A stretch of DNA of 64,000 bases from an uncultured Oscillospiraceae bacterium (GCA_947589545.1 CANQBA010000003.1:1-64000); one strand, 5' to 3'. Shown: positions 15,897-25,588, counted from the first letter of the stretch. Translations and numbers: made by a program. Notes: generated by a model from the sequence alone, not told the origin.

Positions 15897-17291
15897 TCAG
15901 GCCTTTGTCCGGCATGCGTAAACCGCCTTCATGGCCTTGTAGGTCATGTAGCAGTCGTACTTGGCGGTCAGCTCATAGGGGGAGTGCATGGCCAGCACGG
16001 GAGTGCCGGCATCCACGGTGGCGATGTTCCGGTTGCCCATATAGCAGGCCACGGTGCCGCCGCCGCCCTCGTCCACCCGGCCCAGCTCGGCATATTGCCA
16101 GGCGACGCTGTTCTCGGAAAAGATCCTGCGTATGAGGCCCATGGTCTCGGCGGAGGCGTCGTTGGAGCCGGACTTGCCGCCCCGGCCCGTGTACTTGGCG
16201 ATGGCTACGCCGTAGTTGAGCCTGGAGGTATTGCGCAGCTCCGACACCTCCGGCCAGGTGGGATCGAAGGCCGCCGTCACGTCGGCGGAGACGCACAGGG
16301 AATTTTCAAAGCAGTGGGCCAGCTTCACGCCCTGCTTGGCGCACAGGTCGTCCATGAACGTCTCAAAGGCCTGGCTCACCATGCCGGTGACGCCCACGGA
16401 GCCGATCTCCTCCTTGTCCGCCAAGATGCAGACGGCGGTGCGGACGGGATCTCTCGTCTCATAGATGGCCTGGAGCTCGGCGAAGGCGCAGACCCGGTCG
16501 TCCTGGCCGTAGCCGGCGATGAGGGAGCGGTCAAGGCCCGCCTCCCGCACGGGGAAGGCCGGCACGGCCTCGATCTCGGCGGAGAGGAAATCCTCCTCGG
16601 TGATGCCGTATTTCTCGTTGAGGAGCTTCATAACGCCCAGCTTCACCCGCTCGCCTTCCCCCTCCCCTTGCAGGGGCAGGGAGCCCATGATGATGTTCAG
16701 CTTCTCCGCCGGGATGGCCTTGGCCAGGGGCTGTTCCGACTGCTTGGCCGCCAGGTGGGGCAGGAGATCGGACACATAGAAGATGGGGTCGCCGGGATCC
16801 GCGCCGATGTTGACGGTGACCGTCTCGCCGCTGGTCAGCGCCACCACGCCGTGGAGCTCCAGGGGGATGGTCACCCACTGGTACTTGCGGATGCCGCCGT
16901 AGTAATGGGTCTTGAAATAGGCGATCTCGTGATCTTCATAGAGTGGTACCTGCTTCAAGTCCAGGCGCGGCGAATCGATGTGGGCGGCGCAGAGGTTGAC
17001 GCCCTTCTCCAGGGAGTCCGTGCCCACCACGGCCAGCAGGAGCATCTTGCCCTCCACACTGCGGTAGAGCTTGTCCCCGGCCTTCAGGGGGGCGCTGCGG
17101 TCAAAGGCATGGAAGCCGAACCCCTCCGCCAGCCGGATGGCCTCGGCCACCGCCAGCCGCTCGGTCTTGGCCTTTTGCAGGAAATACATGTATTTTCTGC
17201 AATACAGCTCGCTGGCCTCCCGCTCCGCCTCGTCCACGGTGTCGTGGACGTGCTTCTTCTTATAAAAAAGTCTGTCCTTAAGCTCGCTCAT
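15897..17291 (-). CDS. M18-family metallo-aminopeptidase
   Basis: 464 residues with the metal ligands of family M18 in place: the CAAHIDSPRLDLKQ segment (His, Asp), DKEEIGSVGVTG (bridging Asp and Glu-Glu), a downstream Asp in VSADVTAAFDP and the final ligand in VLAMHSPYE. These dodecameric cytosolic enzymes remove N-terminal acidic or neutral residues from peptides. The start overlaps the end of coaE by 14 bases, so translation is coupled. Nothing unusual in length. Confidence 0.93.
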   Translation of the reverse strand: MSELKDRLFYKKKHVHDTVDEAEREASELYCRKYMYFLQKAKTERLAVAEAIRLAEGFGFHAFDRSAPLKAGDKLYRSVEGKMLLLAVVGTDSLEKGVNLCAAHIDSPRLDLKQVPLYEDHEIAYFKTHYYGGIRKYQWVTIPLELHGVVALTSGETVTVNIGADPGDPIFYVSDLLPHLAAKQSEQPLAKAIPAEKLNIIMGSLPLQGEGEGERVKLGVMKLLNEKYGITEEDFLSAEIEAVPAFPVREAGLDRSLIAGYGQDDRVCAFAELQAIYETRDPVRTAVCILADKEEIGSVGVTGMVSQAFETFMDDLCAKQGVKLAHCFENSLCVSADVTAAFDPTWPEVSELRNTSRLNYGVAIAKYTGRGGKSGSNDASAETMGLIRRIFSENSVAWQYAELGRVDEGGGGTVACYMGNRNIATVDAGTPVLAMHSPYELTAKYDCYMTYKAMKAVYACRTKA

Positions 17292-17874
17292 ATAGTCCTC
17301 CTATAAATTCCCGGCAGCGGTCAAAGAACGCCCCGCCGTCGGGGAATGTATTGATAAGCTCACAGTCGCATCTTTCCCGGAAATACGCGTCGTCCTTCTG
17401 CGCGCCGATGCGCCTGAGGGCCGCCTCCCGGCCGATGCCGTCCCGGACCATGATCCTGGCCGCCCGCGTCTCCGCCGGCGCCGTCACCAGCACCGTCCTG
17501 TCGCACAGCCGCGAAAGGCCCGACTCAAAAAGCCCGATGGCGTCCACCGCCGCCAGCCGGCAGCCGGCCCCGCGCGCCGCCTCCAGCCGCCACTCCACCT
17601 CCCGGAAAACGTAGGGGTGAGTGATGGCGGAAAGCTCGTCCAGGGACGCAGGATCCGTGAACACCCGCCCGGCCAGGGCCTCCCTGTCCAGCCGTCCCTC
17701 CCGCACCGCGCCGGGGAACCGCTCTCCGATGGCCGCCAGCAGGGGCACGCTTGTCTCCAGAAGCTCCCTGTAGACGGCGTCGCAGTCAAAGACCGCGCCG
17801 CCCAGGGCTTCCACCGCCCGGAGGAACGTGGTCTTGCCCGCGCCGGTGGGGCCCGTAATGCCAACGGTCAACAT
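17278..17874 (-). CDS. coaE: Dephospho-CoA kinase
   Basis: 198 residues. The P-loop GPTGAGKTT (8-16) lies directly at the N-terminus and FDCDAVYRELL follows, as in CoaE, which phosphorylates the 3'-OH of dephospho-CoA, the last CoA step. The usual DPLVFP-type segment is degenerate here (GLFESG). It overlaps tsaC by seven bases and the aminopeptidase gene by 14. Confidence 0.9.
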   Translation of the reverse strand: MLTVGITGPTGAGKTTFLRAVEALGGAVFDCDAVYRELLETSVPLLAAIGERFPGAVREGRLDREALAGRVFTDPASLDELSAITHPYVFREVEWRLEAARGAGCRLAAVDAIGLFESGLSRLCDRTVLVTAPAETRAARIMVRDGIGREAALRRIGAQKDDAYFRERCDCELINTFPDGGAFFDRCREFIGGLYERA

Positions 17875-18494
17875 TCTACCACTTCTCCCAATACTTTTTC
17901 AAGGGCTTCCGCGGAAATCGACCCGAAACGCAATATTTTCGCCCGCTCCCCCGTCAGATCCACCACCGTGGAGGGCACGCCGCCGGGGGCCATGCCGTCC
18001 ACCACGCAGTCGATGCGGCCATCGAAGATCTCAAAGGCCTCCGCCCCGGTGCGGGCGGGCGCCTGCCCGCTGAGATTGGCCGACGTGCCGGTGAGGGGCA
18101 GATCGGTGAGACGCAAAAGCGTCAGGGCCGTCTCATGATCCGGGACGCGCACGCCCACGCCCCGGCCCCCGGCGGTGACCGCGTCCGGCACGTTCTCCCG
18201 GCGGCGCAGGATCACCGTCAGCGGCCCCGGCCAGAAGGCCTCCGCCAGCCGGTAGGCCCCGCCGGGAATGTCCCGGCAGAACCGCTCCGCCATCTCCATA
18301 CCGGTGACGAAGATGCTGACGGGCTTATTCTCAGGCCGCCCCTTGGCGGCGAAGATCTTCTCCACGCACTCCCCGGACAGGGCGTTGGCCGCCAGACCGT
18401 ACACCGTCTCCGTGGGCACGGCGGCCACGCCGCCGTCCCGGAGGATCCCGGCGGCCTTGGCGACCTGGGCGGGCTCTAAAAACCGTGTGACCAT
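17868..18494 (-). CDS. tsaC: L-threonylcarbamoyladenylate synthase
   Basis: 208 residues of the YrdC/Sua5 fold, without the extra Sua5 domain. Conserved segments are GGVAAVPTETVYGLAANA near the N-terminus, KGRPENKPVSIFV, the FWPGPLTVIL motif and TSANLSGQ. It makes the threonylcarbamoyl-AMP used for t6A modification of ANN-decoding tRNAs. It lies 17 bp downstream of prfA, a common pairing; prmC, the methylase of release factors often found between the two, is absent here. Confidence 0.93.
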   Translation of the reverse strand: MVTRFLEPAQVAKAAGILRDGGVAAVPTETVYGLAANALSGECVEKIFAAKGRPENKPVSIFVTGMEMAERFCRDIPGGAYRLAEAFWPGPLTVILRRRENVPDAVTAGGRGVGVRVPDHETALTLLRLTDLPLTGTSANLSGQAPARTGAEAFEIFDGRIDCVVDGMAPGGVPSTVVDLTGERAKILRFGSISAEALEKVLGEVVEC

Positions 18495-18511
18495 TTTTCT
18501 CCACCCCGCCC

Positions 18512-19576
18512 TCAGACGCCCGCCGCCAGCTTCTCCGCCTGGTCGGCTGTGATCAGCGCGTCGATGATGGGGTCAAGGCCCCCGCCCATGACGCTGTCGA
18601 TGGCAAAATTCTTATTCTCCCCGGAGAGCCTGTGATCCGTCACCCGGCCCTGGGGGAAGTTATAGGTGCGGATGCGCTCGGAGCGGTCGCCGCTGCCCAC
18701 CTGGCTTTTCCGCTCCGCGGCCACGGCGGCGTCCCGTTTGCGCCGCTCCGCGTCCGCCAGCCGCGAGGCCAGGATCTTCATGGCCCGATCCTTGTTCTTG
18801 TACTGACTGCGCTCGTCCTGGCACTCCACCACCGTGCCCGTGGGCAGGTGGGTGATGCGGATGGCGGACTCGGTCTTGTTCACCTTCTGGCCCCCCGCGC
18901 CGGTGGAGCGGAAGGTGTCGATCTGCAGGTCGGCGGGGTCGATGCGGAACTCCACCTCCTCCAGCTCCGGCAGGACAGCCACGGTGGCGGCGCTGGTCTG
19001 GATGCGCCCGTTGGACTCGGTGACGGGCACCCGCTGAACCCGGTGGACGCCGGACTCGAATTTCAGCCGCGACCAGGCTCCCTCCCCCTCGATGAGGAAG
19101 CTTACTTCCTTAATGCCCCCCAGCTCCGTCTCGCTCAGGCAGGCGATCTCGATCCGCCAGCCCCGCATCGAGGCGTAAGCGGCGTACATCCGGTAGAGGT
19201 CGGCGGCAAACAGCGCCGATTCCTCGCCGCCCACGCCGCCCCGGATCTCCATGATCACGTTCCGCCGGTCGTTGGGATCACGGGGCAGCAGCAGGAGCTT
19301 CAGCTCCCGCTCGCTCTCCTCCAGCCCCGCCCGGGCCGCCTCCAGCTCCTCCCGGGCCATCTCGCCCAGCTCCGGGTCGGAGAGCAGCTCCCTGGCCTCG
19401 TCCAGGGCGGCCTGAAAGCCCCTCCAGCGCCGGTAGCCCTCAGCCACCGGCGTCAGCTCCTTCACCTCCCGGGCCGTCTGGGCGTAGAGCGCCGGGTCGG
19501 AGTACACCTCCGGCGACTCCAGCCGCGCCTTGGCGGATCTGTACTTTTCCTCGATCTGTGCCAGCTTCTCAAACAT
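18512..19576 (-). CDS. prfA: Peptide chain release factor 1
   Basis: 354 residues. The GAGGQ motif that enters the peptidyl-transferase centre is seen in RSTGAGGQKVNKTESA; the codon-recognition region with a PVTESNGRIQTSAATV context and the N-terminal coiled coil are normal. It reads UAA and UAG. The ATG at 19576 (protein MFEKLAQ) with GGGGAG upstream is preferred to an in-frame TTG at 19594. First gene of the tsaC-coaE-aminopeptidase run. Confidence 0.96.
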   Translation of the reverse strand: MFEKLAQIEEKYRSAKARLESPEVYSDPALYAQTAREVKELTPVAEGYRRWRGFQAALDEARELLSDPELGEMAREELEAARAGLEESERELKLLLLPRDPNDRRNVIMEIRGGVGGEESALFAADLYRMYAAYASMRGWRIEIACLSETELGGIKEVSFLIEGEGAWSRLKFESGVHRVQRVPVTESNGRIQTSAATVAVLPELEEVEFRIDPADLQIDTFRSTGAGGQKVNKTESAIRITHLPTGTVVECQDERSQYKNKDRAMKILASRLADAERRKRDAAVAAERKSQVGSGDRSERIRTYNFPQGRVTDHRLSGENKNFAIDSVMGGGLDPIIDALITADQAEKLAAGV

Positions 19577-19713
19577 CGCAAGCTCCCCGGTCAATAGAAT
19601 GATTTCTCAAAGTATACCACATCCACGCGATTTTCTCAACAGGCAAAAAAGCTTCCCAAATCGCGGCTTTTTCTTAATTTTTCCCTTTCCCCTTTCCCTT
19701 CGCCGCCATTTTG

Positions 19714-19722
19714 TGATACAAT
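19714..19722 (+). promoter_or_regulatory. Extended -10 promoter of the two-component operon
   Basis: TGATACAAT forms a TGn-extended -10 (TACAAT at 19717-19722) about 28 bp before the response regulator start; no good -35 is seen in the C/T-rich stretch upstream. Confidence 0.5.
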
Positions 19723-19749
19723 GGAAATATAAGATAGCGAGGTGATCTA

Positions 19750-20412
19750 ATGACGCGCATTTTGATCGTGGAGGACGACAGCGCCATCGCCAGGAATCTC
19801 ACGGACTTTCTGCGGGACGAGGGCTTTGACGCGGTGGCCGTCCCGGGCGCCGCGGCGGCGCTGGAGACCGTGGACGAGAGCTTCGACCTGGCGCTTCTGG
19901 ACGTGGGCCTGCCCGACGGCAACGGCTTTGCCCTGTGCTCGGCCATCAAACAGCGCTTCGGCACGCCCATCATCTTTCTCACCGCCTCCGGGGATGAATT
20001 CTCCGTGGTGACGGGCTTCGACCTGGGGGCCGACGACTACATCGCCAAGCCCTTCCGCCCCCGGGAGCTGGCCAGCCGCATCCGCTCCGTCCTGCGCCGC
20101 GCCGGCAGGGCGTCCAGCGTAGTGGAGGTGGAGGGCCTGCGGGTGGATACGGTGAAGGCCCAGGTGACGAAAAACGGGCGGGAGGTCTACCTGTCCGCCC
20201 TGGAATACAAGCTCCTGCTGGTCTTTCTCAACAACCGGGGCCAGGTGCTGTCCCGGGCCAAGCTCCTGGACGAGATCTGGGACGTGGGCGGGGATTTCGT
20301 CAACGACAACACCCTGACGGTGTATATCAAGCGCCTGCGGGACAAGATTGAGGACGACCCGGCGGAGCCCAGGATCATCAAGACCGTGCGCGGATTGGGG
20401 TACAAGCTGTGA
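19750..20412 (+). CDS. OmpR-family response regulator
   Basis: 220 residues. The receiver domain has the acidic pair EDD (8-10), phosphorylation site D51 in LLDVGLPDG and the lysine of YIAKPF; a linker leads to a winged-helix output domain (EYKLLLVFLNNRGQVLSRAKLLDEIW and the recognition/wing VYIKRLRDKIE). It overlaps the kinase gene by four bases. The neighbouring ABC transporter genes and the three GTCAC boxes in their promoter make that transporter the obvious target, as in peptide-sensing BceRS-AB-like modules. Confidence 0.94.
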   Translation: MTRILIVEDDSAIARNLTDFLRDEGFDAVAVPGAAAALETVDESFDLALLDVGLPDGNGFALCSAIKQRFGTPIIFLTASGDEFSVVTGFDLGADDYIAKPFRPRELASRIRSVLRRAGRASSVVEVEGLRVDTVKAQVTKNGREVYLSALEYKLLLVFLNNRGQVLSRAKLLDEIWDVGGDFVNDNTLTVYIKRLRDKIEDDPAEPRIIKTVRGLGYKL

Positions 20413-21419
20413 AGCGTCTTCTGAGAAACGCCGCCTTCCGGCGGGAGAGCCTGCTCTTTCTGGCGCTGGGAGCCGCCCTTGGCGGACTTAACCTTGCCGT
20501 GAGCCGCGCCGCCGGCGCGGCGGCGCTGATAACGGCCCTGGCGCTGTACGTTCTCTACGTCTGCCTCTCCCTCCTGCATTACCGGCAGATGGCCGCCCTG
20601 GCCGACGAGCTGGACCGCATCGTCCACGGCCAGGAGAGCTTCGCCCTGGACCGCTTCTCCGAGGGGGAGCTGTCCGTCCTCCAGTCGGAGCTTTCCAAGC
20701 TGCTGGTGGCCCTGCGCTCCCAGTCCGAGTCCCTCAAAGCGGACAGGGTCTTCCTGGCCGGCTCTCTGGCGGACATCTCTCACCAGCTGAAAACGCCCCT
20801 GACCAGCATGAACCTGGCCGCCGCCATGCTGGCGGAGCCCACCCTTTCCGAGGAGCGCCGGCGGGAGCTGGCAAGGGATCTCCAGCGCCAGCTGAGCCGC
20901 CTGGAGTGGCTGGTGACGGCCCTTTTGAAGCTCAGCCGCCTGGACGCCGGAACGGTGGAGCTGACCCCCGCCGTATTCACCGCCCGGGAGCTGGTGGACG
21001 CCGCCGCCCAGCCCCTGCTCATCGCCCTGGAGGTGCGGGACGTGGCCCTCTGCCGGGAGAACGTGGGGGTCCAGGAGATCACGGCGGACTTGGCCTGGTG
21101 CGCCGAGGCCGTGGGGAATATCCTGAAAAACTGTCTGGAGCACACCCCGCCCGGCGGGCGCGTCACGGTGACGGCGGCGGAGACAGCCATCTACGTGGAG
21201 CTGGTGATCTCCGACACCGGCCCCGGCATCGCCCCGGAGGATCTGCCCCATCTCTTCGAGCGCTTTTACCGGGGCCGCGACGCAGGCGCCCAGTCCGCCG
21301 GCATCGGTCTGGCCCTGGCCAGAACCATCCTTCAAAGCTCCAACGCCACCGTCAAGGCGGAGAACGCCCACGCCGGCGGCGCGCGATTCACCGTAAGGTT
21401 TTATAAGGGAACAGTGTGA
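20409..21419 (+). CDS. Membrane sensor histidine kinase
   Basis: 336 residues beginning with GTG. Two closely spaced transmembrane helices (about 14-31 and 36-56) leave almost no external loop, the intramembrane-sensing layout of kinases that work with ABC transporters. The H box ISHQLKTP places the phosphorylated His at 125; N, G1 and G2 boxes follow (NILKNCLEH, DTGPGI, GIGLALARTI). The gene overlaps the response regulator by four bases and ends at a terminator. Confidence 0.93.
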   Translation: MKRLLRNAAFRRESLLFLALGAALGGLNLAVSRAAGAAALITALALYVLYVCLSLLHYRQMAALADELDRIVHGQESFALDRFSEGELSVLQSELSKLLVALRSQSESLKADRVFLAGSLADISHQLKTPLTSMNLAAAMLAEPTLSEERRRELARDLQRQLSRLEWLVTALLKLSRLDAGTVELTPAVFTARELVDAAAQPLLIALEVRDVALCRENVGVQEITADLAWCAEAVGNILKNCLEHTPPGGRVTVTAAETAIYVELVISDTGPGIAPEDLPHLFERFYRGRDAGAQSAGIGLALARTILQSSNATVKAENAHAGGARFTVRFYKGTV

Positions 21420-21443
21420 GCCTCACCGGGGTGAGGCTTTCCC
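21419..21443 (+). terminator. Short terminator after the kinase gene
   Basis: AGCCTCAC (21419-21426) pairs with GTGAGGCT (21431-21438) around a 4-nt loop, followed by TTCCCTTTTAT. It overlaps the kinase stop codon and separates the two-component genes from the transporter promoter. Confidence 0.7.
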
Positions 21444-21458
21444 TTTTATAACGATTTT

Positions 21459-21485
21459 GTCACCAAAAAGTCACTCTCCCGTCAC
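21459..21485 (+). promoter_or_regulatory. Three GTCAC boxes at 11-bp spacing: likely response-regulator operator
   Basis: GTCAC begins at 21459, 21470 and 21481, exactly 11 bp apart, and the last box ends two bases before the -35 element of the transporter promoter. Direct repeats at one helical turn are the usual binding pattern of OmpR-family regulators, and position next to the -35 suits an activator. Confidence 0.65.
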
Positions 21486-21486
21486 C

Positions 21487-21514
21487 TTGACATGGTATAC
21501 TGTCCCTATATAAG
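21487..21514 (+). promoter_or_regulatory. Promoter of the ABC transporter operon
   Basis: TTGACA (21487-21492), 16-bp spacer, TATAAG (21509-21514); the transporter ATG follows about 20 bp downstream. Confidence 0.7.
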
Positions 21515-21533
21515 GACAAAAGGAGGCGCACGC

Positions 21534-22217
21534 ATGGAAATACTGCGCGTTGAAAATCTCACGAAAACCTACGGCTCCGGGGAAAACCTGGTGCGCGCCC
21601 TGGACGGGGTGTCCTTCTCGGTGGAAAAGGGACAGTTTTTAGCCATCATCGGCCCCTCCGGCTCCGGCAAATCCACCCTTCTGCACATTCTGGGCGGAGT
21701 GGATACCCCCACCTCCGGCAAGGTCTACATGGACGGCCAGGACGTCTACGCCAAGAGCGAGGAGCAGCTGGCGGTTTTTCGCCGCCGGGAGGTGGGCCTT
21801 GTCTACCAGTTTTACAACCTGATCCCGGTGCTGGACGTGCGGGAGAACATCACCCTCCCGGTGCTGATGGACGGGCGCAAGGTCAACGAGGAGCGCCTGA
21901 AGGAGCTTTTGGACGTGCTGGGCCTGGTGGGCCGGGAGAAGCACCTGCCCAACCAGCTCTCCGGCGGCCAGCAGCAGCGTGTCTCCATCGGCCGTGCGCT
22001 GATGAACGCCCCGGCGGTGGTGCTGGCCGACGAGCCCACGGGCAACCTGGACTCCAAGGCCAGCCAGGAGATCGTGGATCTTCTGCGCTACAGCAACAAA
22101 AAATACGGCCAGACTCTCATCGTCATCACCCACGACGAGAGCATCGCCCTCCAGGCCGACAGGATCATCGCCATCGAGGACGGCCGGATCGTCCGGGACG
22201 AGGTGCTGCGGCCATGA
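21534..22217 (+). CDS. ABC transporter ATP-binding protein
   Basis: 227 residues, the MacB/LolD type of ATPase. Walker A GPSGSGKS (40-47), Q-loop in YQFYNL, signature LSGGQQQR, Walker [13 protein letters not shown] and the switch His in VITHDES. The ATG at 21534 has AAGGAGG upstream. The last four bases overlap the permease start, so the pair forms one transporter driven by the adjacent two-component system. Confidence 0.94.
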   Translation: MEILRVENLTKTYGSGENLVRALDGVSFSVEKGQFLAIIGPSGSGKSTLLHILGGVDTPTSGKVYMDGQDVYAKSEEQLAVFRRREVGLVYQFYNLIPVLDVRENITLPVLMDGRKVNEERLKELLDVLGLVGREKHLPNQLSGGQQQRVSIGRALMNAPAVVLADEPTGNLDSKASQEIVDLLRYSNKKYGQTLIVITHDESIALQADRIIAIEDGRIVRDEVLRP

Positions 22218-24937
22218 GTATCTTTTCCAAGGTCACCTTAAAAACCCTTGTCAAAAACCGCATCCGCACCATAGTCACCGTGGCCGGCATCCTCCTGTCG
22301 GCGGCCATGATCACCGCCGTCACCACCAGCGTGGTCAGCTTCCAGCGGTATCTCCAGGGAACCATGACGGCCCTGAACGGGAGCTGGCACGTGGTCTTCT
22401 TCAACGTGGACGCGGAAGGCCGGGAGGATCTGGAAGCCGACGCCCGAACCGAGTCCGCCGCCTGGGCGCAGGTCGACTGGGCCCTGGTGCCCGAAAGCTG
22501 GGACGGCGCGAGCGTCCCGGCCGGCGCCACCTCCGGGGATCCGGGCGGCCAGACGACGGACAGCCACTCCCTCTGCGCCATTCTCGGCGCGGATCCGGCT
22601 TTTCTGGAGCGGATGCCCGTCACCCTCTCCCAGGGGCGGCTTCCGGAAAATTCCCATGAGATCGTCCTCTCCCAGGTCAAGTTGGGCGATCAGGAGACCG
22701 CCCTGGGCGATACCGTCACCCTGGAGCTGGGGGAACGAACCGTGGGGGACCAGGTCATTGGCTTCGGGGACGGGCCCCACCTGGAGGATGAGACGGTCCG
22801 CGTCCGGGAGACCCGCACCTTCACCGTGGTGGGGTATCTGGAAAACACCCGTTTTGACCGGAACTCCGGCGCGGATATCGTGGGCCTCACCCTCTGGGAC
22901 GAGGACAGCGCCGCCCTGCAAAACGGCTGGCTTTTGCTGAACAAGCCCCGGGACACCTATCAAATGCAGCTGGACTACCGGACCCGGTTTGGCTCCGTGG
23001 ACAACCGGGACTTGCTGATGACCCTGGGCGTCTCCCGGTACAGCACCTTCAACACCGTCCTCTACTCCTTCGCCGCCATCCTCATCGGCCTCATCATGTT
23101 CGGCTCCGTCAGCCTCATCTACAACGCCTTCTCCATCTCCGTGGCCCAGCGGACAAAGCAGTTCGGCCTCCTCCGGTCCGTGGGCGCCACCAAAAAGCAG
23201 CTGCGCTCCATGGTGTTCACCGAGGCCTTTGCTGTCAGTGCCGTGGGCATCCCCCTGGGGATCCTCTCCGGGATCCTGGGGATGGCCGTCACCTTCCACT
23301 TCATCGGCGCGGCCCTGGGGCGGCTCCTCTCCGACACCGTCAACGACACCCTGGGCGCGCCGGTCTTCACCCTGCGCCTGACGCCCTTCGCGCTCATCGC
23401 CGCGGCGGTCATCGACCTGGTGACGGTGCTGATCTCCGCCTGGATCCCCTCCCGGCGGGCCATGCGCGTCTCCGCCGTGGAGGCCATCCGGGAGTCCCAG
23501 GACGTGCATATCAAGCCCCGGGAGGTCAAGACCTCCCCCCTCACCTACAAGCTCTTCGGCCTGGAGGGGGCCATCGCCGGCAAGCACTTCAAGCGCAACC
23601 GCAAGGGCTACCGGGCCACGGTGGTGAGCCTCTTCATGTCCGTGGTGCTGTTCATCTCCGCCAGCTCCTTCTGCCGGTATCTGACGGACACGGTGTCCGG
23701 CGTCTTCAATGACTACGATTACGACATCTGCCTTTACAATCTGCGCAGTACGGTGGAGCCCGGCGAGACCGGCATCAAAAGCGCCGACCTGCCCGATCTT
23801 ATGCGAACCGTCTCCCAGGTGCCCTGCGTCACCGGCGCTTCGGGCTTCAAGGTGGTCATGAATTCCAGCGGCTGTCTGCTCACCCGGGATCAGGTGCCGG
23901 AGCGCACCTGGGACGTGATGATGCGGGACGAGACGGAGGACACCTTATACGTTCACGTGGAAATCATGGGGGTGGAGGACTCCGTCTACCGGGCGTATCT
24001 TCAAAAAATGGGCTTGTCCGAAGAGGAATACATGGGCGACCATCCCAAGATTGTCCTCTGCTCCACGGTGGAGGGCTTCAACCGGGACACCCAGCGCTTT
24101 GAGCGCTTTGAAATGATCCGGGCGGATATCGGGACGCTGGATCTGCGCTTCAGCGACGAGCTGGCGATTTTGGAGCTCTGGGAGAGCGCCGGCTACCAGG
24201 CCATGACGCCGGAGGAGCAGACCGCCGCCGAGGAGGCATACATCACCACCGAGACCTATGAGGTGGGCCTTGTCACCGAGGAGCTGCCCCTGGGCCTCAA
24301 CGGAACCAGCGAGCGCAACTCCGTCACCATCCTTATGCCCCTGGCGGAGGCCCAGCGGCTGGAGAAGGGCAGATCCCGCTGGGACGAGACGATGATGTAC
24401 TTCACCGTCTCCGACCACCAGCGGGGCCTTACGGACATCACCGACGCTCTCAATAACGCGGGCTATACCTTCCTGAACGGGAGCGTTACCGACCTCTACC
24501 AGGAGACCGTCAACCAGCGCAGCCTGATCACCGTGGTGCGGGTCATCTCCACGGGCTTCATCACCCTCATCTCCCTGATCGCGGCGCTGAACGTGTTCAA
24601 CACCATCTCCACCAACATCCTCCTGCGCCGCCGGGAGTTCGCCATGCTCCGCTCCGTCGGCATGACCAACCGGGGCTTTAACCGGATGATGAACTTCGAG
24701 TGCCTGCTGTACGGGGCCAAGTCCCTTTTATACGGCATCCCCGCCGCCTTCGGCGTCACCTACCTCATCTACCGGGGGGTGATGGAGGGCATGGACACCT
24801 CCTTCTACCTGCCCTGGACCGCCGTGGCCGTGGCCGTGGGCAGTGTGTTCCTGGTGGTGTTTCTCTCCATGATGTACTCCATGGCCGGTATCAAGCGGGA
24901 TAATCCCATCGAGGCTATGAAAAACGAGGTGATCTGA
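22214..24937 (+). CDS. FtsX-family ABC transporter permease
   Basis: 907 residues with two FtsX-like units. A transmembrane helix (about 17-37) is followed by a MacB-like extracytoplasmic domain (about 45-270), three helices (around 275-415) with the coupling sequence QFGLLRSVGATKKQLR, then a second helix near 475, a second external domain and three final helices (about 770-900) with FAMLRSVGMTNR. Long permeases of this kind move or sense antimicrobial peptides, or pull lipoproteins and peptides from the membrane, rather than import nutrients. The substrate is not evident. Confidence 0.92.
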   Translation: MSIFSKVTLKTLVKNRIRTIVTVAGILLSAAMITAVTTSVVSFQRYLQGTMTALNGSWHVVFFNVDAEGREDLEADARTESAAWAQVDWALVPESWDGASVPAGATSGDPGGQTTDSHSLCAILGADPAFLERMPVTLSQGRLPENSHEIVLSQVKLGDQETALGDTVTLELGERTVGDQVIGFGDGPHLEDETVRVRETRTFTVVGYLENTRFDRNSGADIVGLTLWDEDSAALQNGWLLLNKPRDTYQMQLDYRTRFGSVDNRDLLMTLGVSRYSTFNTVLYSFAAILIGLIMFGSVSLIYNAFSISVAQRTKQFGLLRSVGATKKQLRSMVFTEAFAVSAVGIPLGILSGILGMAVTFHFIGAALGRLLSDTVNDTLGAPVFTLRLTPFALIAAAVIDLVTVLISAWIPSRRAMRVSAVEAIRESQDVHIKPREVKTSPLTYKLFGLEGAIAGKHFKRNRKGYRATVVSLFMSVVLFISASSFCRYLTDTVSGVFNDYDYDICLYNLRSTVEPGETGIKSADLPDLMRTVSQVPCVTGASGFKVVMNSSGCLLTRDQVPERTWDVMMRDETEDTLYVHVEIMGVEDSVYRAYLQKMGLSEEEYMGDHPKIVLCSTVEGFNRDTQRFERFEMIRADIGTLDLRFSDELAILELWESAGYQAMTPEEQTAAEEAYITTETYEVGLVTEELPLGLNGTSERNSVTILMPLAEAQRLEKGRSRWDETMMYFTVSDHQRGLTDITDALNNAGYTFLNGSVTDLYQETVNQRSLITVVRVISTGFITLISLIAALNVFNTISTNILLRRREFAMLRSVGMTNRGFNRMMNFECLLYGAKSLLYGIPAAFGVTYLIYRGVMEGMDTSFYLPWTAVAVAVGSVFLVVFLSMMYSMAGIKRDNPIEAMKNEVI

Positions 24938-25087
24938 GGCCGCCTTGCCCCGGCGGGGGAATAAGGTTTCCGCCTTACAGGCGTACGGGCCGGCGCCCCT
25001 GTGTGGTCGTTTTTAAAAGGAGAAAAGAAAGTCCCCCTCCGCCGTTAAGGCGGACACCTTATAGCCCCTGCGGGTCAAGGTGTATCT

Positions 25088-25588
25088 TCATTTTTTGAAG
25101 GCCCTTTTCTCCACATAGGCCATCATCCTGTTGCGCATGAGGCCGTACAGGCCCACCCCCAGCAGAATGACCGCCATCACCGCCGGCCCCACCCAAATGA
25201 GAGCGGCCGTGACGGCGGCCAGGTACAGGATAACGGCGAGGCCGATGTCGAATTTATGCTCGGAAAGCCACTTGTGTTTGAAATAGGCGATCCTGTCGGA
25301 GAGGCCGAAGGTGTCCGATTGGGACAGGGCGGAAATCAGGTTCTCCTCCGCCTTTTCCGCCGCCCGCTCCGGCGTCTCCAGCCTCTCACCGGACAGAAGC
25401 TCGTTGACGCTGACGCCCAAAAGCCCCGAAAGCTCCAGAAGCTTGTCCACGTCCGGCATGTACCTGCCCGTCTCCCACCGGGACACGGTCTTGTTGGTGA
25501 CGCCCAGCCGCTCCCCCAGCTTCTCCTGGGTCATGCCCTGCTCCCGGCGCAGCTGGGCGATGAATTTCCCTACCTTTTCCTGATCCAC
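25088..25588 (-). CDS. XRE-type regulator with a membrane-anchored tail
   Basis: 166 residues starting with GTG, AAGGGGG upstream. Residues 8-62 are a Cro/CI helix-turn-helix (GMTQEKLGERLGVTNKTVSRWETG). A linker leads to two transmembrane helices (about 115-150) ending in basic KRAFKK. Membrane-tethered XRE regulators are common in Clostridia and often respond to envelope conditions; the target is not visible. The 150 bp between the transporter and this gene hold small GC-rich inverted repeats but no clear terminator. Confidence 0.88.
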   Translation of the reverse strand: MDQEKVGKFIAQLRREQGMTQEKLGERLGVTNKTVSRWETGRYMPDVDKLLELSGLLGVSVNELLSGERLETPERAAEKAEENLISALSQSDTFGLSDRIAYFKHKWLSEHKFDIGLAVILYLAAVTAALIWVGPAVMAVILLGVGLYGLMRNRMMAYVEKRAFKK

